NCBI GenBank assembly: GCA_943737045.1
Contig: CALSFV010000148.1
Location: 39,037-103,036, forward strand
Origin: Parapristionchus giblindavisi
Taxonomy: Eukaryota; Nematoda; Chromadorea; Rhabditida; Diplogasteridae
Reading direction: 5' to 3'
Length of the DNA: 64,000 bases
Made by a program: the position numbers and the translations under genes. Positions within the stretch are counted from its first letter, which is position 1; each line of letters starts with the position of its first letter. The notes under the pieces were generated by a model. That model did no database searches and was not told the origin of the DNA. It saw only the letters and a program-made list of their open reading frames with translations. Positions 48,101 to 59,212 of the stretch are shown here, in pieces.

Positions 48101-51100
48101 TGGATGGAGTTGCTGATGCTGCCAACCCAGATGAAGTCATGGGTGATGATGGAGGGGCATCTGCATCTACAACTCGCTTCGTTGCGACTGCAGCTACTCG
48201 GAATGAAGCTCGTGCTGCATTGGCCTTCTTCAATTCACTCAACTTCCCACTGATCTGTTTGGTTGCGGATGGAGGAGTTGAAGGGACATTTGATGTCGGA
48301 GTCTTACGGTTTGATTTAATAGATGTCGTCATCGCTGAAGGAACTGCAGCAGGGGCAGGAGGTGGAGTTGCAGTAGCCGCTGGAGCTACAGGAGCTACGG
48401 GAGCTCCTTGAGGAACGGACTCTAGCTCTTCCGTCTCACACGTCGCCAGTGGGGCTGGCTTCGTGGGTGGTGGCTGAGCACCAGCTACTGGAACAGGAGC
48501 TGCAGCTGGCGTCGGAGCTGGAGGAGCCGCGGTCGCTTGGACAGCGACGGGCTTGCTGACCGACTTCTTCCTCGTCGGGGTCAGAGGTGCTGCAGCCGGA
48601 GGAGAATATGGTCGCCAGAGGTTCTCCCACTTATTGTAGCTCCTATAGAGATGAGGATCAGATGAACATCTCCTGAGTGTAGCCAGTAGATGAGCATTCC
48701 TCCTTCTCGAGACATAGTTCTTATACTTTCGCCTCCTCGGAATGACTACGAGAGGCAATCTTCGAGGCATAACTGGAGATGTGGCTGGTGAGACTAGAAG
48801 TTGAGCTGATTGAATGGATGGTCCAGTTGAGAGGACGGCTTGATGAGGTAGACGACGTGAATTGTAGTGGACTGATGATGACGGCGATGGATCTCCACGT
48901 TTAGGATGAATAAGAGGAGATGATGAAGGGTCAGGAACACGAGCACGTAGTTGAGAACGAGGAAGGATTGGAGAGACAGAAGGTTGAGAATGAGGAACAA
49001 CTCGAGTTGTAGTGATAGTAGTGAGATGAGTGGAACGAGGAGTGGCACCGAGAAGAGGAGATCGAGGAAGAACACGGGTATGGGGATTAGATGGAGTGAG
49101 TACAGGTACAGGAGGACGATTGAGAGGGGGCGCCGCCGATCGAGATATTGACGATTGATGGCGACCCCTTGATGATGATGATGATGTTGAGTTGAGAATA
49201 GTAGATGATGATTAGAATGATGATGAAGATGAAGATGACGTTGATGATGAAGGAGGATCGAAGAGATAAAGAGAGAAGATCCAGAGATTTTCTCCTCTCT
49301 CTTTCCGATCAGTCGATAACCTCTTCGAGGGAAAAGTCAGAAGAGGGAGGGAGAGGGAGAGAGAGAGGAAAAGGGAAAGGGAGAGAGGAGAGCAGTTGCT
49401 GATTCCTCCCTTCGACTCAGTCTCTACGCCCACCGCTATACTTTACACCCCTGCGGCAGAGTCGGACGGAGAGGAAGGGAGGGAGAGGGAGAGAAGGAGA
49501 GGTAGAGGGAGAGAGATACACGGATAGACGATATAGACAGAGGGAGAGAGGGAGAGACTGAGGACACAAGAATCAAGATGATGATCACCTCTTCTCTTCT
49601 TCTTCTTGCAACTATTCTTTGTCGTCTCTCAGATGTAGATGTCGATGGGGACTGTGATCAGATCTGATAATGATCATCTCCTGATTGATATATCATCAAG
49701 GACTCCAGTAGATGACCATTTCCACTACTGAACGTGTCGTGTTGTATTCCAATAATGAGATGAGAGCACACAATTATCCATTATAGCAATCGTTGAGTGA
49801 ATGAAGTAAAGAGGAAGAGTGGAGATTATAATCTTTCATACGTAAATGGAACACAAAAGAATGATAAGCGAGTCATATTCTAGTGATAAGAGGACGATTT
49901 AGAAAACACCTGAAAGATTAATCACAATTACATTATTACCTATTTATTAATATTATTTTCATTCGATTTCGCTGCAATATTACAATATATAAAAAAGACC
50001 CTAATCCCCCTTAATCTCTACAAATATCACCTAAGACCAGAGACTACAAAGTACCGTACCACCATAGGTGGGCACGCTGGGGGAAAGGCTGTGCGCAAAC
50101 CGGGCAAGGGGGAGGCAAGGCTGTGCGCATTTCTATTTTTTGACGTATTCGGCTGGAATTTGTCCGATTCTTGCGAGGCAAGGCTATGCGCAAGGTCCCT
50201 ATAGGAAAGCAAGGCTATGCGCAAAATAATTTCGTTTTCACACGCCCACCTATGCGTACCACCCTGATTATATTAGTCACTACCGTAATCCAATTAATTG
50301 ATTTTTTTAGACGGTAAAATATTGGAGAGAGAAAAAAAGTAAACTTACAATTTCAGCGAGGAATTGTACGGATGATTCTCTCTTTCTTTTTCTATCATCT
50401 TTCTTTGATTCACTCTTATTTCCATTTGAATCACATTTAGCTACTGAATTGTTAGCCATCATTGATCCATTTGTTAGTCGATGAGATGTTGTCTTCTGGA
50501 ATACGGTAGCCATTATTGATTATTTTAAAATATCAAATGAATGAATCTATTCATTTTCGGCGCCCTCGCAGGGTTTTTTTTAATATAGTAGGTCGATTTT
50601 CGAAATATGGTGGATAAATTTAGAAAAATCTTTTTTTGCGTCAATTGTTGACATTATGAAGGTACGAAAATGTTTGAATGAATCACGAGATAATAAAATA
50701 TTACTGTGGCTGAATTTTTTTTCTAGAATCTGGATATATCGATAAAATTGAATAGTTTTTCTTAACATAAATCATACATTTTCATACCCTGAAAATGTGA
50801 GGATTCACCGACTATATAAGGCTCATATTTTATGTGAAAGATTACAACTTAAGCAAAAAATAACTATTTTTCTAAATAGACGCGTCATAATTTTTTAAAT
50901 CTACAAACTGTAAAAAACAATCCTGTTAGTGCGCGGAAAAGGCTGAACATGAATTTGATATCCATTTCTTATTGGCCTATGATATTACCATTTTCGATAA
51001 TGAACCGACTATAGACTATGGAGTACTTTTTAAAGTTTTGGCATTACAAATTAAGTATTGCTTATCAAACGGTAATACATTCGCTGATAAATATGAAATT

Positions 51101-51980
51101 TATAATATTTTTCAATAGTACTCAAGTATTTTTCGTTTATATTCAAATATTAGAATCACTTAAATTCTTTATAGATCTCTACAAATACAAGTTCTTGTAA
51201 TGAAATATAAATAAGTATACCTTTTTATTATCAGAATCAGTCCTTCTCTTCGATTCAGTAGTTCTCTTATCATTCTTACTCGAATCTCTTCTTCTCTTTT
51301 CATCACTTTTCCTTCTTTCTTCATCTCTTTTCTTTTCATCTCTTCTCTTCTTATCCTCCCTTTCCTTTTCTCTCTTTCGTTCCCTTTCTCGTCGACGACG
51401 TTCTTCTGTAGAAGATGATGAAGTTCGACGATGATTACGAGTACTGAACATATTATATTATTTAAATTATTAATATTAACAGTTATGATTATACTAGAGA
51501 ATGATATACGAAATAATTTTTAAATTTAGTATTCGAGTATTTTCAATGTCCCTGTAATTCGGGCAAGATTGTGATTTTTTTCCTAAATTTTCAGGGTTGG
51601 ATCGAATATTTGTACCATAAATTTCGTGGCAAATGTTTTATTTTAGGTAATCACTCTAGTTTCCTCAAATAACAGAGTACCGACAGTATAAGGCACATTC
51701 AAGGACCATCAGGGAATAATAATTATTTCGACAAAATCAAGTAAAGTGATCATTTCGGAAAGATAAATCAGTAAATCAGCTATCTCTCGACAAAAACTTG
51801 TTCGTAAGTAAAGAATAGTACATATATAAGAAATAAAAGAAGAAAATTATAAAGGAAACAATTGAAAGTAGAACCAACCTTCGTGCTTCGGATCTTCTTC
51901 TCGCACGCTCGTCTCTACTCTGCTTATTCATTTCTATTCTACGCGGAGAAGCGTCCTTTGCACGCTTGAATTTCGTCGTG
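42155..51980 (-). CDS. CLK/LAMMER dual-specificity protein kinase
   Basis: CDC2-like kinase; the family phosphorylates SR splicing factors. Kinase exons on - strand: 46978-46831, 45872-45823, 45616-45546, 44913-44848, 44695-44605, 44251-44072, 44000-43877, 43462-43366, 43269-43204, 42952-42865, 42715-42660, 42588-42502, 42257-42155. Motifs: P-loop [49 protein letters not shown] (DLG in place of the usual DFG), YRAPEVIL, the LAMMER box [11 protein letters not shown], and [14 protein letters not shown]. Two N-termini join the 46978 exon in phase 0: a Pro/Ala/Thr/Lys-rich exon 48770-47178 (531 codons; 939 residues in all), and an Arg/Lys/Ser-rich series 51931-51879, 51443-51221, 50495-50349. The orthologue is probably C. 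elegans madd-3, but I have not assigned the symbol. Confidence 0.88.
45273..45422. mobile_element. hAT-like MITE, family CATAGGTYGAA, copy 2
   Basis: 150 bp in a CLK intron; ends CATAGGTTGAA and TTCGATCTATG; perfect 8-bp duplication CCGTGAAT (45265-45272, 45423-45430). Its CCTGACCGGATTTTGA box is repeated three times, explaining the extra length relative to the 120-bp copies. Confidence 0.85.
47178..48770 (-). CDS. Alternative first coding exon of the CLK kinase (Pro/Ala/Thr-rich)
   Basis: One exon of 531 codons starting [20 protein letters not shown] and ending [13 protein letters not shown] before a GTTAGT donor at 47177. It is low in complexity: [14 protein letters not shown] and [15 protein letters not shown] blocks, then a Lys/Glu-rich end. 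Likely disordered. The frame is open and coding-like further 5' to about 49213 but no acceptor or ATG in phase was found there, so the ATG at 48770 is the best start. Confidence 0.7.
50063..50254. mobile_element. hAT-like MITE, ends CATAGGTGGGC
   Basis: 192 bp in a CLK intron; ends CATAGGTGGGC and GCCCACCTATG; perfect 8-bp duplication CGTACCAC (50055-50062, 50255-50262). Interior is made of four GGCAAGGCTATGCGCA-like repeats. Confidence 0.85.
50349..51931 (-). CDS. RS/KR-rich N-terminal exons of the CLK kinase
   Basis: Exons 51931-51879 ([17 protein letters not shown]), 51443-51221 ([20 protein letters not shown] onward, Arg/Glu/Lys/Ser rich) and 50495-50349 ([17 protein letters not shown] to VQFLAEI). 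Their phases fit one another, and the last ends phase 0, matching the kinase exon at 46978 ([12 protein letters not shown]). Arg/Ser-rich N-termini are usual in CLKs and target them to nuclear speckles. An upstream acceptor TTTAG at 51981-51985 may be a trans-splice site. Confidence 0.7.
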
Positions 51981-52983
51981 CTAAATTAAGTAACATTATT
52001 ACGATAAAATGAAGTAAAAAGCGGTTAGCATAGCGTCCAACGCACTTCACGAACTCGTTTCTGTCTTCACTAGGGTCCCGTTTGACAGTACGATCATGTC
52101 CCATGAGTGAGTCTATGATATAGCTCAGGCTTAACAAGTATTATTAAAATTCTAAAGTGAAATAAATTAATAAAACAATAGAAACAATTAAACGCTTGGG
52201 TTAAAAGCCGGAAAAGTGGGCGGTCCTAGCATCAGCCATTTGAAATCTTGTAGCCTATATTTGCAGGTTGAGGCAAAGGCGGAATTTTGATATTAATGGA
52301 ATTTCCGCTTTTTTCTTTTATTTTTTCGGAATTATTTAATTTACTTGATTATTACGAATATTTTTTGATTGAAAGATCATAATATAAACATAAAATTTAC
52401 CAATAACTTATATTTCAGTGGAAACAGAATTTGCTTTATATTCAATCAATATATTGTTTCTTACTGTATATTAATCTTGCAGCACTGATCTTCGCAATTT
52501 TTTGTGTTCGATTTTGAAGAAAAACTAATTTCTCTCCTTTTTTCCTGCTTCTATTTCTTAACGTTAATGAAGTTGGAGTCACCGAAAGTGAATCATTGTC
52601 TTGTTCGCTCTCTGTTCACTTCAACAACAGCACTCTAGGCTCCACAATCCTATAATTCTACTTATTTATGGCACTTCTCGTAGGGAATGCGGAAATCTGG
52701 GAGGTTTCCATGGCATTGACTGTTCTTACATTCTTTCAATCGAATACATCTGGCACACATCCATCTCTCTCTTCTCTTCTCCTTTAGAGCACCCCTTCTC
52801 ATTGTCCGTCCATTTTCTGGTGATCTAATCCTTTTCTTCCTCTTCTTGATTACTTTACCTCTTAATTAAGCTGTTTACCATTACTCTTAGTCTCCGCCCA
52901 CTTTTCATCCACTTCACACATCTTCGTTCTGTCTATTCAACTGCATCTTTCCGTTCATTTCTTCTCTCACTTCATTGTTATAG
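51981..52983. other. Divergent promoter region between CLK and bestrophin
   Basis: The two genes point away from each other. A short open frame near 52101-52030 (- strand, MGHDRTVKRDPSEDRNEF) is coding-like but could not be joined in phase to the exon at 51980. The rest is AT- and CT-rich with no element seen. Confidence 0.45.
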
Positions 52984-55900
52984 ATGACAGTCACATATAC
53001 ACTTGAAGTTAGTAGAGCTCGTTTCTGGGGTTTTCCCAAGCTTCTTCTTCGATGGAAAGGATCAATCTATCGACTTATGTACCTGTAAGATCATGTATAG
53101 TTCAATTCTATAAGTAAAACACTATTTATGTGAGATTATTTTCATTCAAATGTAAATGTAGTTAAATTTTATGAATGTGTCTCTCCCGTTCTATCTCGGA
53201 CTCGCCATTCATCTTTCTCGTGCAATATGAGTGAGAGAGTACATGAAAGTGAGAGAGTTTATGTTTCTCCAATGATTACTTCTATTGAGAACCTTTTACT
53301 ACAGTCTTGTGTGTATTCCAAGTTGAGTAATAAATGTAACGCTTAATGGCACATGTCACCAACCAACACATGCAATAACATAATCATTATGGTATTTGAG
53401 TAAATCATTGAATGTTTTAAGGGAGATGACGTCTTTCCTCTTTCTCTACTACAGTATCATGGTGGTCTATCGATATGGACTGTCAGATGAACACAAAAAG
53501 TAAGTGATTGATAGTGAAGTCCCTAATCCTTAAGTGATCGATGTCTCAAGACGTAAGTATTCATTAAGGTTGTTCGAGAAGGTTGCATTGTACTGTCGTG
53601 AATTCGCTATGACTGTACCTATAACATTCGTCCTTGGTTTCTATGTAAGCTTCGTGGTTGGTAGATGGTGGCAGTCATATATCAATATTCCATGGCCTGA
53701 CAGGTATGGTATATATCGGATTACTGTAATGGATACTTTGATTATTGATTGTTTTTTTATTGCACATATAATCGGTACCAATTCTTTCTCTGCTATGATA
53801 TAGTATGATGGTCGTTGTTGATTTGACTTAACCCTTTGTTTATATTATTTGGTGATTCATCTGACTCACAGCGTTTCTCCAACACAGGGAGAGCGATCAT
53901 TGAAAATTTGGCGAAATGAAAAATGCTACGCATTAGTTTACTTTAACAGTCAGCACTCTCTCACTTCCGTTCTCGAAACGTCGTGTGATTTGACTACTGA
54001 ATTAATATATGGATCGATTACAGAATCGCCAATCAAGTATCAGCATATGTGAGTGGAATAGATGAAAGAGGAAGACTAATGAGAAGAGCTCTCGTTAGAT
54101 ATGTCAATCTATTGTCTGTACTTACTTTCCAGGTATTCATTCATTAATTTAACTAATTTAGTTGATTTTTAAAAATATTACCTTGCATTATTCCTGAATT
54201 TATTCCAAAAATACAGACCTTTTTTAACCTGTTGTTTTTGCGTATCATTCGTTGTACATTATTGTACATGGAAGTCATTTGTGATTCTCGTGACATGAAA
54301 AAATTTTTTGATAAGTTTTGATGAAGATTATCTCCGCAGCGAGCATTAGAGAGCGAGATTTGTGTGAAGGCACGGTATTAAATGATGACATTGACAGAGT
54401 ACATCTACCGTAATCAAACGTCGTTTTCCCACTATCGATCATATGACGGATGCTGGACTGCTCACTGAAGAAGAGAAGAGAACTCTCGAGAACATTCCAT
54501 CATCTCAAGGATACTGGTGAGTTATTGATCTTTGATCTTTTCTTCAAATACCGTAATCCATAGTACGTACTTGTTCTGTATTAGTTGATCTTTGATCTTT
54601 GATCTCAGGTTCGTGCCTGCTCATTGGTTCTGTCAATTGGCTACAATAGCGAGGAAAGAGGGTCGAATCCATGATGATCTACATCTGAAAACATTGATTG
54701 ATGTAAGTGAACTACAGTATACTCTATACTATCGACTCCTTTCCCAATAACAAGATCGTCTCATATCTTCAGTCATTTTAGTAATGAAATGGTTATCTAT
54801 TATATGAAATAGAAATGATTTTGTTTTCTGAATTTGCATAATAATATCGATCGAAGAGCAGTTCCGTTATTTTTAAATTTCATTCTTGCGATGCACCGAG
54901 TGAAATGTGCATAAGGGTGAGGAGAGGGAAGGAAAGTATCACCTTTCAGATTGACGTCCGTACTTTTAATTTATATTTTCCGTTAAAAGTATAGTTTGTT
55001 CCAATGAAAATGGGAAATAAGATCTTTTTGAGTTGAAAATCAATAGTTCCTATATAATATTTTAAATAAGTGTTAGATAGATAATAAGCGTACTTTACTT
55101 TGCTCATTCTCTTATTATCTTATTATTAAAATGATGAATGTAACTGGAGGGAGTGAGATATCATGATAGTTTTCAATAATATAAATAAAATTGATTTATT
55201 CATAATATTACAATTGTATACAGTAGATTGATCATGATATTGATTGATTATGCAGGAAATGATGAATGTTCGATCACAATGTGGATTGATATGGAGTTAT
55301 GATTGGATCAGTGTCCCACTGGTATACACTCAGGTATGGTATATTTATTATGATTGGTAGTTCAATACAAATTATGGAATATCAACAAAAAGGTTTAAAA
55401 AACTGTTTATCTGGCTACAATAACTCTCATTGAATTACCGTAACCCTTTCGAGTTATAAATGGGAGTGCTCCTTTACAATAATAATTTATTTTGTTGTCT
55501 AATTGAAGATTTGGTTCTTTGTGATAGAATGGCCAATGAGATTATGACATTTCTTACGTGTTTTCGAGCATATTTCCGTCTTATCGATAACAAATGTCAA
55601 CGAATTTCTAATAAAAATAATATTTTTGTAATAATCATAATAACAATAATAATTTCTAGGTGGTCACAATATGTGTTTATTCATTCTTTCTCGCATGTCT
55701 TCTTGGTCGTCAGTATCTCGGTATTGATAGAGATAACGGGGTTATTATCCATTCATACTTTGATCTTTGATCTTTGATCTTTACAGAATATGCACAATGC
55801 ACTCGATGAATATGTCCCGATATTTACTATTATTCAATTCTGTTTCTATGTTGGATGGCTCAAGGTGATCTTTGATCTTTCACTACGGTATCCCATCGAT

Positions 55901-58900
55901 AATCATTTTTCACTACAATATCTAATCGATATTTATTCTCAGGTAGCTGAATCGATGATTTGCCCATTCGGAGAAGATGATGATGATTTCGAACTCAGTT
56001 GTTAGTTTATTGATTTTCTTATGTTGGATTACTGTAATGGATTCGTGATTCAGGGATTATCGATCGTAACGTTCAAGTATCGTATCTGCTAGTGGACACT
56101 CTACATCTCAAAGTAAGTTTCTTATTTTTTATTATAAAAACAAAATTATGAGAGTCAATCAATAAACTACAGTATCCTCGGCTGACTCGCGATATCTTCT
56201 GGGATAACACAGAACCGGAAATACCATATACTACTGCTACCGCATACTACAAGAAGGATGCATTCCAAGGATCTACTCAGCACATGAAGTTAGTTACTTA
56301 TTGATTGATGATGAAATACGATACTATTTTACACCAAAAATCTTTTTTAATGCTGGATGCCTTTTATTTTATGATAATAGGGACTATATGTAGATAATGA
56401 AACGAAAAGATTGATTTATTTTATTTTATTTATTTATCGTACACCACAAGGGTGTTTCAACAAGTATAAAGTGTTCGAGTGCAAGAAAAATATGTGAACG
56501 ATTAAAATTATTAAAAGAGAGGAGGATGGGGATGGGGGGGATTTAATCATTTTGAAACAGCGAATTTTCGCCGGGAGCCCGTTGACAGAAAACTTTTTAG
56601 ACAAAACTTGACACGATAGCCCTCCAACCCTACATGTTTTCAGATGTGCCTATTTAGACAGTGATACTCTTTATTACAGTATCAGTGTAAAAGGGTCGGA
56701 ATGGGATGTAGAAGAACTAGCTCCAATAGGAGAAGATAATGAAGAAAGAGCTGAAGCAGGAAATTGTAATGGAGGAGGAACTATGAAGAAGGTTATACTA
56801 TCTTCAATAGGAAAGAAAAACAGGGGAAAATGTACACATTACACCTATCTCGAGCCTCTTTTTCTTTTCATTTCGTGACTTTTGAACACACAGACATGGT
56901 CTATGGTTGTCCCATGGGATAGAGCCACCCGCAAAAAATTGCCGTTCATGGTTACCCACCCGCAAAATTGGACCATAAATTGACGATTTTCACGATTTTG
57001 GGGTACCCACACGCGTTTTTTTACCCAAAATCTAGGTACCCACACGCATTTGAAGGGTCTGGGATATTGATAGACCATCACTGACAACACATTACAATCA
57101 CTTTGCTATCGTCGTAGCTCCATATTTATGCTTATCAAATCATCTACAATAATCTGTTTACATGGCATAAAATATATAATTATTAAGAGATTGGATAGAC
57201 ATACGAGAGGAAGACAATCAATAAATAGAAGAAGTATATTGGAAGAAGATGAAGAAGTAGAAGATTGTGATGATATCGATGATACTAGTAGTGTACGAAG
57301 GTCTCTTTCTTTTATTTAATGCACATAAATATACTCTTATATATGGAAATATGTTAGTATGGAATCGACCCGGCAGATAGAGGTTTCACGACGTTATTGA
57401 TAGTGTTGAATTATTGTTTACTGTGATTTTTCGTCCTTTAATATGTGTACATTTCAGTAGCTGTTGTAGCATCAAGAGGTATTACGGTATCCATTATGTT
57501 TGGTGTGATGATTAGTCTAGTTGTTGTAGGTAGTAGTACTTATGTGTGCAGTGTGTGGAGTAGAATAAAAGAGATCAAAGATCAATCTTTCTAATCCTTT
57601 TCAGTGGTAGTAGTTTCGGTACGGAGCTACAATGCAGAAAGAGAGGAAGACTGGCTACACTACTATTGGGATCTAGTAGACAGGTTTGATTGATCTACTC
57701 TGAAATTAGTTACGTAGATGGTAAATTGTTTCTATAGGCAATTATTTCATCTACTCCGGTATTTTTTGCTCGCGGGGCACACCGTTGAGAGGCCAAATCT
57801 CGCGGGGTACACCGCGAGGTGCACCACGGTGTGGAAGTGACGGCGTGCCTCGCGGGGTGGACATCAAATCTCGCGGGGCACACCGTCCCTCCTGCCCCGC
57901 GAGGCACGCCGTCGTCCACCTCGCGGGGCTCCCCGTCTAGAGGCTGCAGCTCGCGAGGTACCCCGTCTAAGTGTTCTACCCCGCGGTGTATCTCGCGAGG
58001 TACACCACGGGATTGAACGGTGTGCCCCGCGAGTAAAAAATACCGGAGTATGTGTCTTATGATTTGGTTCATTTCTTTTTTTACAATATAATTGAAATTC
58101 AGCATTAAATATCCTTGATATTATAAATTGATGAATATTCTTCTTCTCTTATTCTTGACTAGAGAGCAAAGATCATTCGATACAATATACTATTCATTTG
58201 TCATTATAGACTCTCTTCTCGAAGTCAGGAAGTAAACGTAGTGTTATTCAACGATCAACCGATGCAAGCTATGCTAATCTTGATTCGGTTTCTATATTTA
58301 TCTAATTTATTTAAATAATAATGTTTATCAAATTAGAAGTCAAATTAAATAGATGAGAAACAAGTGCGGTTCTAATAGATTGTTATCAGTTGAATTCTTC
58401 TTCTCCACTGTTTACATCTCATGATGTATACTTTATTTGTCTAATCAACGTGATATATGTATTCTGGATTGTGGATAGTGAAAGTATTCAGGCAATGTCA
58501 ACTGATCCCATTTCATCAGAGAGTGATGAAGTCATCCAACAAAGAGTAGGAACACCATTGCTATCACAAGTAAGTCATCTTTGATCTTTGATCTCTAGAT
58601 CGACAAAATTTGATCAGCCATTTGATTAATCTTTTATTCGTATAGTATTTCTAGATGATCAATCACTATCTGTTTGATCAGTATGACCAATTGATCTTTG
58701 ATCTTTGAGGTATCAATGCCTCCTCCAATGGCCATGGTCCCTGAGGAGAGTGACGTCGATTCTACCGGAGAAAGGACTCTCACACAGAAAGAAGGTACGG
58801 TAATTTTATATCGATTTTTTTCATTCTGGGTTACAGTATGTCCTGTGTTGAAAATAAAATTATAAAGTGATCAGTAAAAATTGTCGGGAATTAGATCACG

Positions 58901-59212
58901 CATACATTTACGCAAATATCTAATGTGATGTAATCATAGGTTGAATAGCTACGTTAGACATTTTAAAATTTGGTCAGGTTTTTCGATTTTTCCGGAATTT
59001 TCTGCTCAAAATTCGGTCAGGCTAAGTAGTTAGTAATTTACTTTTCGATCTATGGAAGTAATAAAATGAATGTATATTCTGTAGGAGCAGCGCTGGCTCT
59101 TCGTGTGAAGAAGTTATCACGTACAGAAGAAGTAGATGAGAAAGAAGATGAACATATTGAAGAGATTATATTGGGAGGATCTGATTCAAGTACACTTCCA
59201 TTGTGTCCTTAG
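52984..59212 (+). CDS. Bestrophin anion channel
   Basis: Calcium-dependent chloride/anion channel, a pentamer in the membrane. Exons: 52984-53084, 53422-53499, 53569-53703, 54024-54132, 54398-54516, 54609-54702, 55256-55333, 55660-55740, 55787-55864, 55943-56000, 56054-56112, 56173-56288, 56680-56791, 57188-57300, 57458-57478, 57605-57683, 58210-58287, 58492-58569, 58710-58794, 59085-59212; 1800 bases, 599 residues, no frame break. N-terminus [17 protein letters not shown] and [14 protein letters not shown] are bestrophin hallmarks. The neck VPITFVLGF gives V76, F80, F84 in human BEST1 numbering (I76 there). Calcium clasp [10 protein letters not shown] is at 299-308; [15 protein letters not shown] and GRQYLG also conserved. 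The C-terminal 200 residues (Ser/Arg/acidic) are not conserved and rest on splice phase only. Confidence 0.93.
56891..57083. mobile_element. hAT-like MITE, family CAGTGATGGTCTATC, copy 2
   Basis: 193 bp, opposite orientation to the copy at 36792; ends CAGACATGGTCTATGG and TAGACCATCACTG; 8-bp flanks TGAACACA and ACAACACA match at 6 of 8. Lies in a bestrophin intron. Confidence 0.8.
57754..58048. mobile_element. GC-rich 295-bp TA-inserted MITE
   Basis: Ends CTCCGGTATTTTTTGCTCG and CGAGTAAAAAATACCGGAG, continuing through GCGGGGCACACCGTT, flanked by TA (57752-57753, 58049-58050). The interior is a patchwork of direct and inverted CTCGCGGGGYACACCG units, far richer in GC than the bestrophin intron around it. 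The overlapping 131-codon frame is a by-product. Confidence 0.82.
58935..59054. mobile_element. hAT-like MITE, family CATAGGTYGAA, copy 3
   Basis: 120 bp in the last bestrophin intron; ends CATAGGTTGAA and TTCGATCTATG; 8-bp flanks GATGTAAT and GAAGTAAT match at 7 of 8. Confidence 0.8.

Noticed and set aside
47908..48411. 167-codon frame on the + strand rich in Gly/Val/Ala
   Set aside because: Antisense of the Pro/Ala/Thr-rich CLK exon; composition explains its openness.
54340..54377. Possible bestrophin exon ([11 protein letters not shown])
   Set aside because: Skipping it gives a gap-free fit to the family (VLTFQ joined to [12 protein letters not shown]) and a closed frame; including it breaks phase.
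57301..57319. Early stop ending bestrophin at SLSFI
   Set aside because: Donor at 57300 and later exons give a consistent frame to 59212 with an AATAAA downstream; the early stop remains possible as an alternative end.
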